In this document: positions 26,901 through 35,777 of the stretch, one piece after another
How the letters are laid out: every line of letters starts with the position of its first letter
Numbering within the stretch: position 1 is the stretch's first letter
Assembly: GCA_021383565.1 (NCBI GenBank)
Contig: CP079699.1
Span: forward strand, 1,674,001 to 1,738,000
Length of the DNA: 64,000 nucleotides
Source of the DNA: Levilactobacillus brevis
Lineage (GTDB): Bacteria > Bacillota > Bacilli > Lactobacillales > Lactobacillaceae
Reading direction: 5' to 3'
The notes under the pieces: model-generated
Told to the model about the DNA's origin: nothing
What the model saw: only the letters and a program-made list of their open reading frames with translations
Database searches by the model: none
Position numbers and translations under genes: made by a program

Positions 26901-28064
26901 TTAGTCATCTAATGAAATGGTACTCTCCGTCCCCACGTTAATCAGCGATTCAATACGATCCAGTAGCATCAGTAACCACCCGAAGGCCATCACGAAGGCG
27001 ACCATTTCAAACGCCGTCAAGGAAAAGTAGCCGATTCCTCGAAACAACACTTCGGCAACGGCCAAGGCCACCCCGACACCGTACGATAGGTAGAGAAATT
27101 CCTTGGTGATCTGCGGCAACAACCAACGAACCCCAATAATCAGTGCCAACACACAGTAAATCAGGAAGCTCGCCACCTGGTCGTGCAGGAGATGTGACGA
27201 AATGTTGTTTGGAAAGACGCCGACCAGCCCTAGATTGATCGCAGTCAGTGTCAGAAGTATCCGGAGTACAATCAGCCGCCGGGAACTCGGGTAGTATTCC
27301 TGCAGGCTCACAAACAGGTAATCGATTAACGCAATCATCAGGAGCGCCGAAAAAATCAGCGTCGCGTTAAACTGCCACCCGCTGGACGCGTGGCTGGTCC
27401 CCAGAAAGCTCAAGTTGTGTTGCCACCAGTAACGTTCATTGTTGACAGCCATAGAAATGACCACGCCGCTGATAATCACCAGCGTCAGGACGGTTGACAG
27501 GACACCCGCGTCGACCGCCTGGGCAAAGTAAATCATGGCCAGATTAATAAACACCCCGAAGACAAAGATAATCATACTGGCGGTGATCCGATCGAAGCTA
27601 GCGCCGTTGAACAGCATTCCTAACAACCACATACTGCCGACCAGCACCAACGCCAGAATCAGCGCAAAGGATAGCACAATAACCGGAAAATTTCGCCAAT
27701 AGATATTTTTCGTGAAATGATTCTGTGGGTTATTACGATCTCGAACAAAGAAGATGGCAAATAACACCGTTCCCATGACCACTCCGGTAACGATCAGACC
27801 GGTTGCGAGGGAGTTATCCCCGGATAGTTTGAGATGGCGAATGCCCTGCCAGCGACAAAAGATGTAATAGCCAATGCTGACAATGAAGGCCGCGATGACC
27901 GGCCACCACATCAGCCGGTTCTGAAAGATTCGCCGCCGGGATTCCGCAAATTCCACGACCAACCGATCCCGCTTAACCACCAGTTTTACCGGCGTATCGC
28001 CATCAAGCTTCAGTTGCTCACCGATGTTCGCCGGGATTTTTAAGTTAAAATCCTTACTTTTCAT
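26901..28064 (-). CDS. DUF998-type membrane protein with short AbrB-like N-terminus
   Basis: 387 aa. The first 45 residues (KIPANIGEQLKLDGDTPVKLVVKRDRLVVEF) look like a swapped-hairpin SpoVT/AbrB fold such as precedes membrane proteins in lactobacilli. About 11 membrane spans follow. NLSFLGTSHASSGWQFN near residue 230 is typical of DUF998. A GNIS-like loop (FPNNISSHLLHDQ) follows the next span pair. Function unknown; possibly the N-terminal hairpin mediates oligomerisation. ATG 28064 is preceded by ACAGGAGGAAAAC. It is transcribed away from the aldo/keto reductase terminator and appears monocistronic. Confidence 0.75.
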   Translation of the reverse strand: MKSKDFNLKIPANIGEQLKLDGDTPVKLVVKRDRLVVEFAESRRRIFQNRLMWWPVIAAFIVSIGYYIFCRWQGIRHLKLSGDNSLATGLIVTGVVMGTVLFAIFFVRDRNNPQNHFTKNIYWRNFPVIVLSFALILALVLVGSMWLLGMLFNGASFDRITASMIIFVFGVFINLAMIYFAQAVDAGVLSTVLTLVIISGVVISMAVNNERYWWQHNLSFLGTSHASSGWQFNATLIFSALLMIALIDYLFVSLQEYYPSSRRLIVLRILLTLTAINLGLVGVFPNNISSHLLHDQVASFLIYCVLALIIGVRWLLPQITKEFLYLSYGVGVALAVAEVLFRGIGYFSLTAFEMVAFVMAFGWLLMLLDRIESLINVGTESTISLDD

Positions 28065-28150
28065 GTTTTCCTCCTGTAACTATTCCCACTAATTATAGCA
28101 AATCTAGGCGGAAATTAACGACGTTTCTGGTGATCACCCGTGGCGGACTC

Positions 28151-28183
28151 TAAAAAAATTGCCGACAGATTGTCGGCAATTTC
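28151..28183 (-). terminator. Terminator of the aldo/keto reductase pair
   Basis: AAATTGCCGACA and TGTCGGCAATTT pair around a 3-nt loop; the minus transcript ends in TTTTTTT. Confidence 0.92.
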
Positions 28184-28200
28184 AGCAACTTTCTATTCAG

Positions 28201-29064
28201 TTAGCCATTGGCATGCACATCGAAAGCGTTCAGCAACATCTCTTGAACGCCGGGCGCATCGGGATCGTGGCGTCCTTTACCGGTGTCCAACGCCACTAAC
28301 GTTACCACTTCGGCATCCGTTAGGCTGAAATCAAAAATATCTAAATTACTTTTGATCCGTGTGGCGTGGACCGACTTGGGGAAGACAATCACGCCAAGTT
28401 GATGTTCAAAACGCAGAATAATCTGCCCGGCGTTTTTGCCGTATTTTGCCGCCAACTGGGTAATTACTGGCTCATTCAATAAGTCTTGATTCCCCTGTCC
28501 CAGCGGTGCCCAAGCCTCCAACTTCACGTCGCCCGGTGCCATTAATTGACGAATGGCCGTTTGTTGGAAGTAGGGGTTAAATTCCACCTGATTGACTGCC
28601 GGCAGCACGTTAAATTGGGGCACAAAGCGTTGCCAAATCTTAGGCGTCATATTGGAGACCCCAATCGACTTTAACTTACCAGCCCGTTGAGCAGCTTCCA
28701 TTGCTCGCCAAGCCCCCGGCACGTCGCCATAAGGTTGGTGGATCAGGTACAGGTCCAAATAGTCTAACCCCAGCTTCCGCAACGATAGGTCAATCGCCCG
28801 CTGTGCGGGTTGCTCGCCGTAATCTTGTAGCCAGAGCTTACTGGTTACCCAAATCTGATCGCGTGGAATCCCACTATCCTTGATGGCACGACCGACCTCA
28901 CCTTCGTTGAAGTAGGCCACGGCCGTATCAATGTGGCGATATCCGGCCTGCAAGGCTTCACTCACTGCGGTGTAGGTCGATCCGTCGCTGGGAATCTGAA
29001 AAGTTCCGAACCCAATGGCCGGGATTTTCCGACCATCATTTAAGGTAATCGTTGGTGTTGTCAT
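28201..29064 (-). CDS. Aldo/keto reductase, 2,5-diketogluconate reductase-like (copy 2)
   Basis: 287-aa NADPH-dependent reductase of small aldehydes and ketones. AKR features are IGFGTFQIP, the catalytic tetrad Asp and Tyr in RHIDTAVAYFNE, Lys in VTSKLWLQDYG, and His in YLIHQPYGD, followed by IGVSNM and FPKSVHATRIKSN for NADP binding. ATG 29064 is preceded by AAAGGAGC at 10 nt; GTG 29073 is too close. It starts 16 bp after the first AKR gene, of which it is an evident paralogue, so the two form an operon divergent from the LysR gene. Confidence 0.92.
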   Translation of the reverse strand: MTTPTITLNDGRKIPAIGFGTFQIPSDGSTYTAVSEALQAGYRHIDTAVAYFNEGEVGRAIKDSGIPRDQIWVTSKLWLQDYGEQPAQRAIDLSLRKLGLDYLDLYLIHQPYGDVPGAWRAMEAAQRAGKLKSIGVSNMTPKIWQRFVPQFNVLPAVNQVEFNPYFQQTAIRQLMAPGDVKLEAWAPLGQGNQDLLNEPVITQLAAKYGKNAGQIILRFEHQLGVIVFPKSVHATRIKSNLDIFDFSLTDAEVVTLVALDTGKGRHDPDAPGVQEMLLNAFDVHANG

Positions 29065-29080
29065 GTTTATCACAGCTCCT

Positions 29081-29956
29081 TTAGTTTAATTCTTTCAAGC
29101 TTGACCCAAAGATCTGTTCAATCGTCACGGGATCGCGGTGATCAAAGAACTGGCTCTTGCCTTGGTCCAAGCCCGCAATCATCTGCATTTCTGCCGGTGT
29201 TAGCGTGAAATCAAAGACCTCGCGATTCTCAATGATTCGTTCGCGGTGGACGGACTTGGGAATCACGGTAATCCCGCGTTGGAGGAGCCACCGTAAGATC
29301 ACCTGTCCGGTCGTTTTCCCGTGGGCCTGCGCAATCCCTTGTAAAGTTGCATTGGTAAAGATGCCCTGTTTGCCCTCCGCGAAGGGGGCCCAGGCCTCTA
29401 CCCGCACGTTTTCGCTTTGATTGAAGGTCACTTCATCAGGTTGTTGGTACCACGGGTTAACTTCAATCTGGTTAATCACCGGCTTGACGGTCATGGTCAG
29501 TTCAAGGTTCTTTAACTGGTCCGCGTAAAAGTTAGAAACCCCAATCGACCGAATCTTTCCGGCCTGTTGCGCTTCTTCCAACGCCCGCCATGCACCCATC
29601 GTATCGCCATACGGCTGATGGAGTAGGTACAAATCCAAATAGTCTAAACCCAGGCGTTGAAGAGAAGCGTCGATGCCGCGCCGTGCCCGTTCATAGGTAA
29701 AGTCCGACACCCAAAGCTTCGAAGTCACGAAGATGTCGTCACGTTTGACGCCACTGGCCTTGATCTCCCGACCAACTGCCGCTTCATTTTGATATGCGGT
29801 AGCGGTATCTAGCAGTCGGTAACCGGCTTGCAGTGCCGTGGTGACGGCCGTCTCACACTCGGCTAAATCCGGCACTTGGAACACCCCAAACCCGAGTTGC
29901 GGCATTTCAACGCCGTTATTTAACGTTATTGTTGGTATCTCTGCCATAAAATTCAT
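29081..29956 (-). CDS. Aldo/keto reductase, 2,5-diketogluconate reductase-like (copy 1)
   Basis: About 291 aa, an AKR family reductase. Motifs run in the same order as in its downstream paralogue: LGFGVFQVP, LLDTATAYQNE, VTSKLWVSDF, YLLHQPYGDTMGAWRALEEAQ, IGVSNF and IPKSVHRERI. The frame is open to 30019, but ATG 29956 or 29947 after GAAGGGACG are the plausible starts. The promoter region is shared with the divergent LysR gene and contains a perfect inverted repeat at 30031-30051, so induction by that regulator is likely. The substrate is unknown; family members reduce diketogluconate, methylglyoxal or other carbonyls. Confidence 0.9.
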   Translation of the reverse strand: MNFMAEIPTITLNNGVEMPQLGFGVFQVPDLAECETAVTTALQAGYRLLDTATAYQNEAAVGREIKASGVKRDDIFVTSKLWVSDFTYERARRGIDASLQRLGLDYLDLYLLHQPYGDTMGAWRALEEAQQAGKIRSIGVSNFYADQLKNLELTMTVKPVINQIEVNPWYQQPDEVTFNQSENVRVEAWAPFAEGKQGIFTNATLQGIAQAHGKTTGQVILRWLLQRGITVIPKSVHRERIIENREVFDFTLTPAEMQMIAGLDQGKSQFFDHRDPVTIEQIFGSSLKELN

Positions 29957-30030
29957 CGTCCCTTCTTGAACTTGCATGCCTCTACTATAACTGCAGAATT
30001 GGGCGTTGAAAATTACCACTTCATCATGCT

Positions 30031-30051
30031 AGTATACGGGTATCGTATACT
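30031..30051. promoter_or_regulatory. Perfect inverted repeat, probable LysR operator
   Basis: AGTATACG-N5-CGTATACT, which also contains the LysR-type T-N11-A pattern (ATAC-N7-GTAT). It lies midway between the divergent AKR operon and LysR gene. Confidence 0.75.
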
Positions 30052-30072
30052 GACCGTCAGGAGGGACTGTCA

Positions 30073-30948
30073 TTGCTTGATAATTACTTATTAGAAGAAC
30101 TCACGACTTTTGCTGAAACGGGAACTCTCGCTAAAACGGCGGCGCAACTCAACATCACCCAACCGACTGTGACCCGTGGCATGCAGAAGTTGGAAGCTGA
30201 CTGGGGCGTTCGCCTCTTCGATCGGCAACCCAACCGCATCGCGCTGACGCCGACCGGCAAGCTAGCTGCTCAGGAAGCGGCGACGCTCTTGCAAGCACAG
30301 CACCAGGCTATTCAAAAAGTCCGAAACTTCGACCGCAGTCAACATCAGCTTACCATTGGTAGCACACTCCCCGGGCCGCTCATGCTGCTGCAGCAACTAC
30401 GGCCCCAATTGCCAGTCCAAACGACAATTGCTACAGATTTATTGCCGGATCAGAACTTGACGCAAGCACTACAGAATCGCGATTACACCTTGATTCTGAC
30501 GTCTCAGGTACCGGCTGCTTCAGACATTACCACTCAGTCTTTGGGCACCGAAGACCTCGCGGTAAATTTAAATCAATTTATGTATCAGGCCAATCAAGCT
30601 GACATTAGTTTCGCCGAGTTAAAAGATCTGAGCTTTCTGGTCATTGCTGACATTGGTCCGTGGCGCGACATTATTCAGCGGGCCATTCCGGGAGCCAAAT
30701 TTCTCTACCAAGACCAACGTGAAGCCTTTCGCGAAATTAGTACGCATACCGACTTCCCATACTTTAGCAGTAGTTTCTCACCCTTCGACCCACTACTAAC
30801 CCCGTCCACGAAGACCAATACCGTCCGGCTACCCATCCGTGATCAGTCGGCTCACATGCCAGTATACGCGACTTACCTACAGGCTAATCAGACGGTCGTG
30901 ATGCCGATTATTCGGTTGTTGCGTAAAAGCTGGCCGAAAAGTCACTAG
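30073..30948 (+). CDS. LysR-family transcriptional regulator
   Basis: 291 aa. N-terminal winged HTH: LEELTTFAETGTLAKTAAQLNITQPTVTRGMQKLE, residues 5-40, then the RQPNRIALTPTGKLAAQ wing. The effector domain covers about residues 90-290 with LTIGSTLPGPLMLLQ. TTG 30073 follows AGGAGGGACTGTCA at good spacing. It is divergent from the two AKR genes with a palindromic operator in between. The effector is unknown; carbonyl or oxidative stress would fit the neighbours. ATACGGGTA-type sequences recur near the next two redox transcription units. Confidence 0.92.
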   Translation: MLDNYLLEELTTFAETGTLAKTAAQLNITQPTVTRGMQKLEADWGVRLFDRQPNRIALTPTGKLAAQEAATLLQAQHQAIQKVRNFDRSQHQLTIGSTLPGPLMLLQQLRPQLPVQTTIATDLLPDQNLTQALQNRDYTLILTSQVPAASDITTQSLGTEDLAVNLNQFMYQANQADISFAELKDLSFLVIADIGPWRDIIQRAIPGAKFLYQDQREAFREISTHTDFPYFSSSFSPFDPLLTPSTKTNTVRLPIRDQSAHMPVYATYLQANQTVVMPIIRLLRKSWPKSH

Positions 30949-31098
30949 TTCATCGCTACTTCGACGCCCGCGGCTATACCCTACCCGTATACCAGCCGAT
31001 ACCCCATAAGTATTAGACAACTGACCGGGCCTTGGTCTAAACTAAGCAACGGGTCGGATATGATCTCTCCCCAAGGTAAAGATGCTTTACAAACATCG

Positions 31099-31113
31099 TG
31101 TAAACGCTTAAAA
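31099..31113. promoter_or_regulatory. cre-like site upstream of the zinc alcohol dehydrogenase
   Basis: TGTAAACGCTTAAAA; its complement TTTTAAGCGTTTACA matches the cre consensus except at the third base. It sits 31 bp before the ATG and could act as a roadblock or repressor site. Confidence 0.4.
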
Positions 31114-31143
31114 TTTCCGTATTAAGGCCTAGGAGGCTAAAAG

Positions 31144-32184
31144 ATGAAGTCTACTATTTTTATGGAACCTGGAAAAGTTGAAGTTGAAGATATTCAAAAG
31201 CCAACGCTTCAAGCCAGTGATGACGTGATTATTCACGTCGTACGGACCTGTGTGTGTGGGTCCGACCTCTGGGCTTACCGTGGGTTGGAAGACAAGCCCG
31301 CCCACTCCGAAAACTCCGGTCACGAAGCTATCGGAATCGTCGAAGAAGTCGGTAGCGACATCACCACGGTCAAGCCCGGCGACTTTGTCATCGCACCATT
31401 CACCCACGGTTGTGGCCACTGTGCCGCTTGCCGTGCCGGATTTGACGGTGTTTGCCAGAACCATACTGATAATTTCAGTAACGGTGTCCAAGCCGAATAC
31501 ATTCGTTTCCAACACGGTGAATGGGCCCTGGTCAAGATTCCTGGTCAACCCGAAGACTACAGCGACGCCATGTTAAACTCCCTGTTGAGCTTGGCTGATG
31601 TCATGGCAACGGGGTACCACGCCGCTCGGGTCGCCAACGTCAAGACTGGTGACACGGTGGTCGTCGTCGGTGATGGTGCCGTGGGTCTCTGTGGGGTCAT
31701 TGCGGCGCAGATGCGCGGTGCTAAGCGGATTATCGCGATGAGCCGCCACGCTGATCGGCAAAAGTTAGCGCTCGAATTTGGCGCTACCGATATCGTTTCC
31801 GAACGGGGCGACGAAGCCGTGGCCAAGGTGAAAGCCTTGACGAACGATGCCGGTGCCGATGCCGTTCTCGAATGTGTCGGGACTGAATTGTCTAACGATA
31901 CGGCCATGAAGGTTGCCCGTCCCGGTGCCATCGTTGGCCGGGTCGGTCTGCCTCACGAACCGAAGATGGACATGACCACCTCGTTTTATACCAACACGAT
32001 CATTGCTGGTGGTCCCGCTTCCGTGACGACTTACGACAAACAAGTTTTGTTAAAGGCCGTCCTGGATGGCGACATTCACCCCGGCAAGGTCTTCAACCAA
32101 CAATTCACATTGGACAACATTGAAGATGCCTACCAAGCCATGACCGACCGGAAAGCTATCAAGTCTCTGGTGGTTATCGACTAA
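31144..32184 (+). CDS. Zinc-dependent alcohol dehydrogenase (MDR family)
   Basis: 346-aa NAD(P)-dependent dehydrogenase of the medium-chain family. Catalytic zinc ligands are in RTCVCGSDLWAYRG (Cys near 38) and SGHEAIGIVEEVG (His-Glu near 59). The structural zinc site has four cysteines in CGHCAACRAGFDGVC. The Rossmann motif is VVVVGDGAVGLCG. ATG is preceded by CTAGGAGGCTAAAAG. It stands alone between the LysR gene and a bidirectional terminator. Substrate is not predictable; homologues in lactobacilli are annotated simply as zinc ADH. A cre-like site and an ATACGGGTA-type site lie upstream. Confidence 0.93.
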   Translation: MKSTIFMEPGKVEVEDIQKPTLQASDDVIIHVVRTCVCGSDLWAYRGLEDKPAHSENSGHEAIGIVEEVGSDITTVKPGDFVIAPFTHGCGHCAACRAGFDGVCQNHTDNFSNGVQAEYIRFQHGEWALVKIPGQPEDYSDAMLNSLLSLADVMATGYHAARVANVKTGDTVVVVGDGAVGLCGVIAAQMRGAKRIIAMSRHADRQKLALEFGATDIVSERGDEAVAKVKALTNDAGADAVLECVGTELSNDTAMKVARPGAIVGRVGLPHEPKMDMTTSFYTNTIIAGGPASVTTYDKQVLLKAVLDGDIHPGKVFNQQFTLDNIEDAYQAMTDRKAIKSLVVID

Positions 32185-32199
32185 TCTTAAACTAACGAC

Positions 32200-32240
32200 A
32201 AAAGCGCCAAGCTCCGATCATCCCGGAACTTGGCGCTTTT
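32200..32240. terminator. Bidirectional terminator
   Basis: AAAAGCGCCAAG pairs with CTTGGCGCTTTT around a 17-nt loop; it separates the convergent alcohol dehydrogenase and NAD(P)-binding reductase genes. Confidence 0.88.
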
Positions 32241-32335
32241 ACTGTGGCAAAAAAGTCTTGAACGGCATTGTCCCGTCAAGACCATTTCCCCAGTTATCAG
32301 GGTGTCGCCACCCGTCAATTCAAAATGATTAACCC

Positions 32336-32908
32336 TTACTTTTCGACCGCAAAGCCACCGGTCCAGCCAATCTTTTCATTAGCGGCCAGCGTCATTTGCA
32401 AGAAGCCAAAGCTTTCCAACTCACGAGCCCGCTTCAGAGAGCCTGCGTCAACAAAGGCGACACCACTATCGGTTAAGGCTGCGGCTAACGTCTGCTTGGC
32501 GGCGTCATCGTCACTAGCGGCCATAACCGTCGTCTGTTGGTCGCCTACCTGACGGCTTTTCAGTGTTGCGGCAAAGGTTGTGTTGAATGCTTTAACCACC
32601 TTAGAATCTGGTAAAGCGGCGGCAATTTGCGCAGCAGCGGAACTGTCGGCCGGAACGACTAATTCGTCCCATGTTTCAAAGTTCAGTGGGTTGGTAATAT
32701 CCACGACAACCTTGCCGGCTAATGCGGCCTGGTTGGCCTTCGCAATGCTCAACGCGGCATTGAAAGGTACGGCCAGCACCACAATTTCACCGAGATTTTC
32801 AACGGTATCCTTGGAGTCAATGAAGTTAACCTGATTGCCACCCTGGGTGAACACGTCACCGATTGCTTGACCCATATTTCCTTTACCAAAAATCGTAATT
32901 GCTGCCAT
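32336..32908 (-). CDS. NAD(P)-binding oxidoreductase (F420:NADP reductase-like fold)
   Basis: 190-aa Rossmann protein. It begins ITIFGKGNMGQAIGDVF, a GxGxMG dinucleotide-binding loop, followed by VVLAVPFNAAL, VVDITNPLNFETWDEL and KAFNTTFAATL, as in the NADPH-dependent F420 reductase/NADP oxidoreductase coenzyme-F420 family. Lactobacilli lack F420, so another flavin or carbonyl substrate is probable. The frame is open up to 33067, but ATG 32908 after AGGGGGTTTGTACT begins at the conserved strand. It is divergent from an Rrf2 regulator. Confidence 0.88.
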   Translation of the reverse strand: MAAITIFGKGNMGQAIGDVFTQGGNQVNFIDSKDTVENLGEIVVLAVPFNAALSIAKANQAALAGKVVVDITNPLNFETWDELVVPADSSAAAQIAAALPDSKVVKAFNTTFAATLKSRQVGDQQTTVMAASDDDAAKQTLAAALTDSGVAFVDAGSLKRARELESFGFLQMTLAANEKIGWTGGFAVEK

Positions 32909-33096
32909 AGTACAAACCCCCTGATTAATTTTTGTATTTATTTTAAGTACAGTTTTTATCATACGGGTATTTCTTCTAAAAGTCAATTCATTTGATTCAC
33001 GCATTATTAGGATTAAATACCAGCATGTTTTGAATGACTTTTCAGTAAAACTGTTATAAAATAACATACAGAATAATAAAAAGGAGGTGGCCCCGG

Positions 33097-33528
33097 ATGG
33101 CCAACACCCAATTGAGTGATACGATTCATGTTCTGGTCTACATCGCTTACTTTAAAGGCAAAAAAATCACGAGTCAGGAGATGGCCAGTAGCCTCGAAAC
33201 CTCACCTAGCCTGATTCGTAAAATCATGGCAAATCTGAAGCGTAGTCATCTACTCGCTCCCACGCACGGGCCAACCCAACTGGCTTTGGCGGTCGATCCG
33301 GCAGAGATTACGCTCCGTGACGTGTACGCCACGCTCCCCGGTCAAGCGCCGCTGCTCAAAGTCGACGACCACACCTCGCAGAAATGTCCGATTGGGCAGA
33401 CCATGCCAACGGTTCTGGCGCATTACTACAGCGAGATTCAGGCCGCGGCCGAAGCCAAGATGGCCAAGATCACCTTACAAGATATCTTAAACGACGTGAC
33501 CCTCATGCAACGCTTAACCGCAGAATAG
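33097..33528 (+). CDS. Rrf2-family transcriptional regulator
   Basis: 143 aa. HTH region: LSDTIHVLVYIAYFKGKKITSQEMASSLETSPSLIRKIMANLKRSHLL, then a wing and a dimerisation helix. Only one Cys (SQKCPIGQ, near residue 97) is present, so it cannot hold an IscR-type three-Cys FeS cluster and may be a single-Cys redox sensor like CymR/YwgB relatives. ATG follows AAAAGGAGGTGGCCCCGG. It is divergent from the NAD(P)-binding reductase, the obvious target, and has its own terminator. Confidence 0.9.
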   Translation: MANTQLSDTIHVLVYIAYFKGKKITSQEMASSLETSPSLIRKIMANLKRSHLLAPTHGPTQLALAVDPAEITLRDVYATLPGQAPLLKVDDHTSQKCPIGQTMPTVLAHYYSEIQAAAEAKMAKITLQDILNDVTLMQRLTAE

Positions 33529-33536
33529 ACATAATC

Positions 33537-33562
33537 ATCCCGTTGACGCAACGGGATTTTTT
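33537..33562 (+). terminator. Terminator of the Rrf2 gene
   Basis: ATCCCGTT-GACGC-AACGGGAT followed by TTTTT. Confidence 0.9.
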
Positions 33563-33576
33563 GATCACCAAAATAA

Positions 33577-33750
33577 AAGAGTGCGGCCAAAGGCGATTAG
33601 TCGGTGCGCATTAAGACTGATAGCCAAACAATCCTGATCTCAGATTGTTTGGCTATCAGTTTTGAGCCGACCCAGCTATCTTTTAGCACAGGTTTCAACC
33701 ATTAGAAGTTGGTGTACAAAAAGTTTTTGGGCGGTGTCCCAGGCTCCTTC
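33577..33750 (+). repeat. Dispersed intergenic structured repeat, copy 2
   Basis: Homologous to the minus strand of 22472-22651: shared GAGTG...CAAAGGCG, GCATTAAG, the stem CTGATAGCC(A)3CAATC with its complement (33617-33633 with 33643-33659), TTTT-AGC box, AAGTTGG and GTGTCCCAG. It occupies part of a roughly 650-bp gene-free region. Confidence 0.75.
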
Positions 33751-33916
33751 TTATACTAATCTATTAATAAACTAATCAATCCCGTCATCAATAAAATGCC
33801 TAATTGAAGACCAACCATTCGCTCACCCCATCCGCGGTTACACGTCAATTAACGAAGTCCCGTTCTATATGCATTATTAATAAATTCCATGGGTCAACCA
33901 ATCCCTCGTAGCAAAC

Positions 33917-33953
33917 AAAAATGGCTGATTCCATCGGCAGAATCAGCCATTTT
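33917..33953 (-). terminator. Terminator-like hairpin in the gene-poor region
   Basis: AAAATGGCTGATTC pairs with GAATCAGCCATTTT around an 8-nt loop. The only candidate upstream on the minus strand is the 23-codon ORF at 33984-34055. Confidence 0.8.
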
Positions 33954-33983
33954 CTAAAACCGTTATGCTCTACAGGTAAGGGG

Positions 33984-34055
33984 TCAGTTCTGCAACTCAA
34001 GTTCCAAGTCGATTAAGCCCGCTAGCGTCGGGAAGTTGCTACCGCGCTTAACCAT
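33984..34055 (-). CDS. Candidate 23-aa small ORF with its own terminator
   Basis: Reads MVKRGSNFPTLAGLIDLELELQN. ATG 34055 has only a weak AGGGG upstream, with CATAAT about 10 bp further, and the ORF is followed 30 bp later by a strong hairpin. It could be a tiny expressed peptide or the remnant of a lost gene. The surrounding 33.75-34.18 kb shows nothing else I can support. Confidence 0.25.
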   Translation of the reverse strand: MVKRGSNFPTLAGLIDLELELQN

Positions 34056-34182
34056 GCCCCTATTATGCTACGATTGACGCGCCGCTAACAGTCAGTCGAA
34101 ATAAACTTTTTCTGAGAGTTTATCAGAAATTACTAGTCATTCATTTTCCCGTAGAAGTCATTTCTATAAGTTTATAAATAAA

Positions 34183-35313
34183 TCAGGCCACCGTGATCTG
34201 CATCCGCCCGTGACGCTTGGAATGGTAGAGGTTCCGGTCAACACGGTTGTAAAAGTCCATCGGCGCCTTGTCATCCGTCGTAATGGCGGAAACACCCACG
34301 GACACGGACAGGCGGACCACGTCATCTCCCGCCGGAACTTCCAGGTGATTGATGGCCGTGAAGATCTGATCCACGATGGTCTTGGTGGCATCCACATCAT
34401 ACCCCGGAAAGAGAAGATTGAATTCCTCGCCACCGGTTCGGTAGAACTTGACGTGGGGATCATTAGCCGCCAGAACCGTCTGGACGGTCGCCGCCACCTC
34501 GCGTAAAACGTTATCTCCGATGGAATGACCATAGGTATCGTTGATGGCCTTAAAATGGTCAATATCAAACATCATCATCGACAGGGCTTGCCCCCGCTGA
34601 CTACTCCGTCGAAACAGACGCTCGATGTCTTCGGTATACGCCGCAAAGTTACCGGTCTGGGTGAGTGCGTCGTGACTGGCAAATTTAGCCAGTTGAATCT
34701 TAAGCGCCGCATCGTGTGACAGCATGGAGACATAGATGTAGAGCAGCGTTTCAAAGATCATCAGATACAGCCACTCTTCGCCCAGCGTTCCCCACGAAAA
34801 ACCAAACTTCAGTTTCATCCAGAACCACAGAAGTCCACCAAACGGTAGGATAATCGCCAGATACGGGATTACCGCGTGCCGTGCCCCTTGAAACCGCGTA
34901 TGGGCGACGTTTAACGCCACGAAGAAGATAAATAAGGTAATCGCATGCGCCCACGACTGCCAATAGCCTAGAGAACCGTCGAAGACCATATAGACCAGAA
35001 TAATGGGGAACAGGAGTAGATAGGAAATTCGGACATTCAGGAAATACGCGCAGAAGGTAATCGCAATTAATTCGAAATTCATAAATTCCCACGCGTAGCT
35101 TTGGCCAACGATTAACGACTGGATGCCGAAAACAAAAACAATCATATAAATCAGGCCATACCACGTCCGAATCGATTCATCGGAAACGTTGAATTGATGG
35201 GCATGGGTCCACGAGATGAGCCAATTGTACGACACCCAGTAGAACGTCAGAACGCCCAGGACAAAAAACACGCTGGTGGTAAACGGCGGCACCTGCCAAT
35301 GAGACCAAGTCAT
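34183..35313 (-). CDS. Membrane-bound diguanylate cyclase (GGDEF)
   Basis: 376 aa. Six or so membrane spans lie in about residues 10-190, then a linker helix and a C-terminal GGDEF domain: DALTQTGNFAAYTEDIERLF, MFDIDHFKAINDTYGHSIGD, and the active loop RTGGEEFNLLFPG (GGEEF, a catalytically competent variant). It should make cyclic di-GMP, which is uncommon but known in lactobacilli. No EAL domain is present. ATG 35313 after AGAGGGTTTCGTA is preferred to the upstream in-frame start at 35391. It is monocistronic with about 400 bp of AT-rich, featureless DNA upstream (35.4-35.7 kb). Confidence 0.92.
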   Translation of the reverse strand: MTWSHWQVPPFTTSVFFVLGVLTFYWVSYNWLISWTHAHQFNVSDESIRTWYGLIYMIVFVFGIQSLIVGQSYAWEFMNFELIAITFCAYFLNVRISYLLLFPIILVYMVFDGSLGYWQSWAHAITLFIFFVALNVAHTRFQGARHAVIPYLAIILPFGGLLWFWMKLKFGFSWGTLGEEWLYLMIFETLLYIYVSMLSHDAALKIQLAKFASHDALTQTGNFAAYTEDIERLFRRSSQRGQALSMMMFDIDHFKAINDTYGHSIGDNVLREVAATVQTVLAANDPHVKFYRTGGEEFNLLFPGYDVDATKTIVDQIFTAINHLEVPAGDDVVRLSVSVGVSAITTDDKAPMDFYNRVDRNLYHSKRHGRMQITVA

Positions 35314-35725
35314 TACGAAACCCTCTTCTTTAAAGTGAAGCTTCTGCCCACCGCATAGGGCGACAGCCGCTATTATTTTTTGATTCGCCAAGAGGCCCGC
35401 TCAAAAATCATGCACGGGCCATACTTATTTTTTATTTATACAAATTGATGTATGCCGTTAACTCGGTTAATTTTCAACCAATGCTAACGAGTATAAAACT
35501 ATAGTAGTCCCATCGGCGATCAAAAAGTATAACCAAATTGATAAAAGTGCTGAATTGTGTAAACATTTTTAACAACGATTCTAGTTTCTCTATTAACTAC
35601 TTATGCAAATATTGATGTAACGTAAGTTCAAGCTTCTCAGCCACCACCAGTCCAACGACCTATTTGCTGAGTGCCAACCCCGTTTCCAGCCAAGAGAGAG
35701 AGTTTTCAAAACCTCGCTAATCACA

Positions 35726-35764
35726 AAAACTGATTAGATGCCCTTACAGCATCCAACCAGTTTT
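35726..35764 (-). terminator. Terminator of the QueD-like/SWIM unit
   Basis: AAAACTG...GATGC-CCTTACA-GCATC...CAGTTTT forms a two-part stem; the minus transcript ends in TTTTT. It lies 14 bp past the QueD-like stop. Confidence 0.65.
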
Positions 35765-35777
35765 CAATACTATTGAC

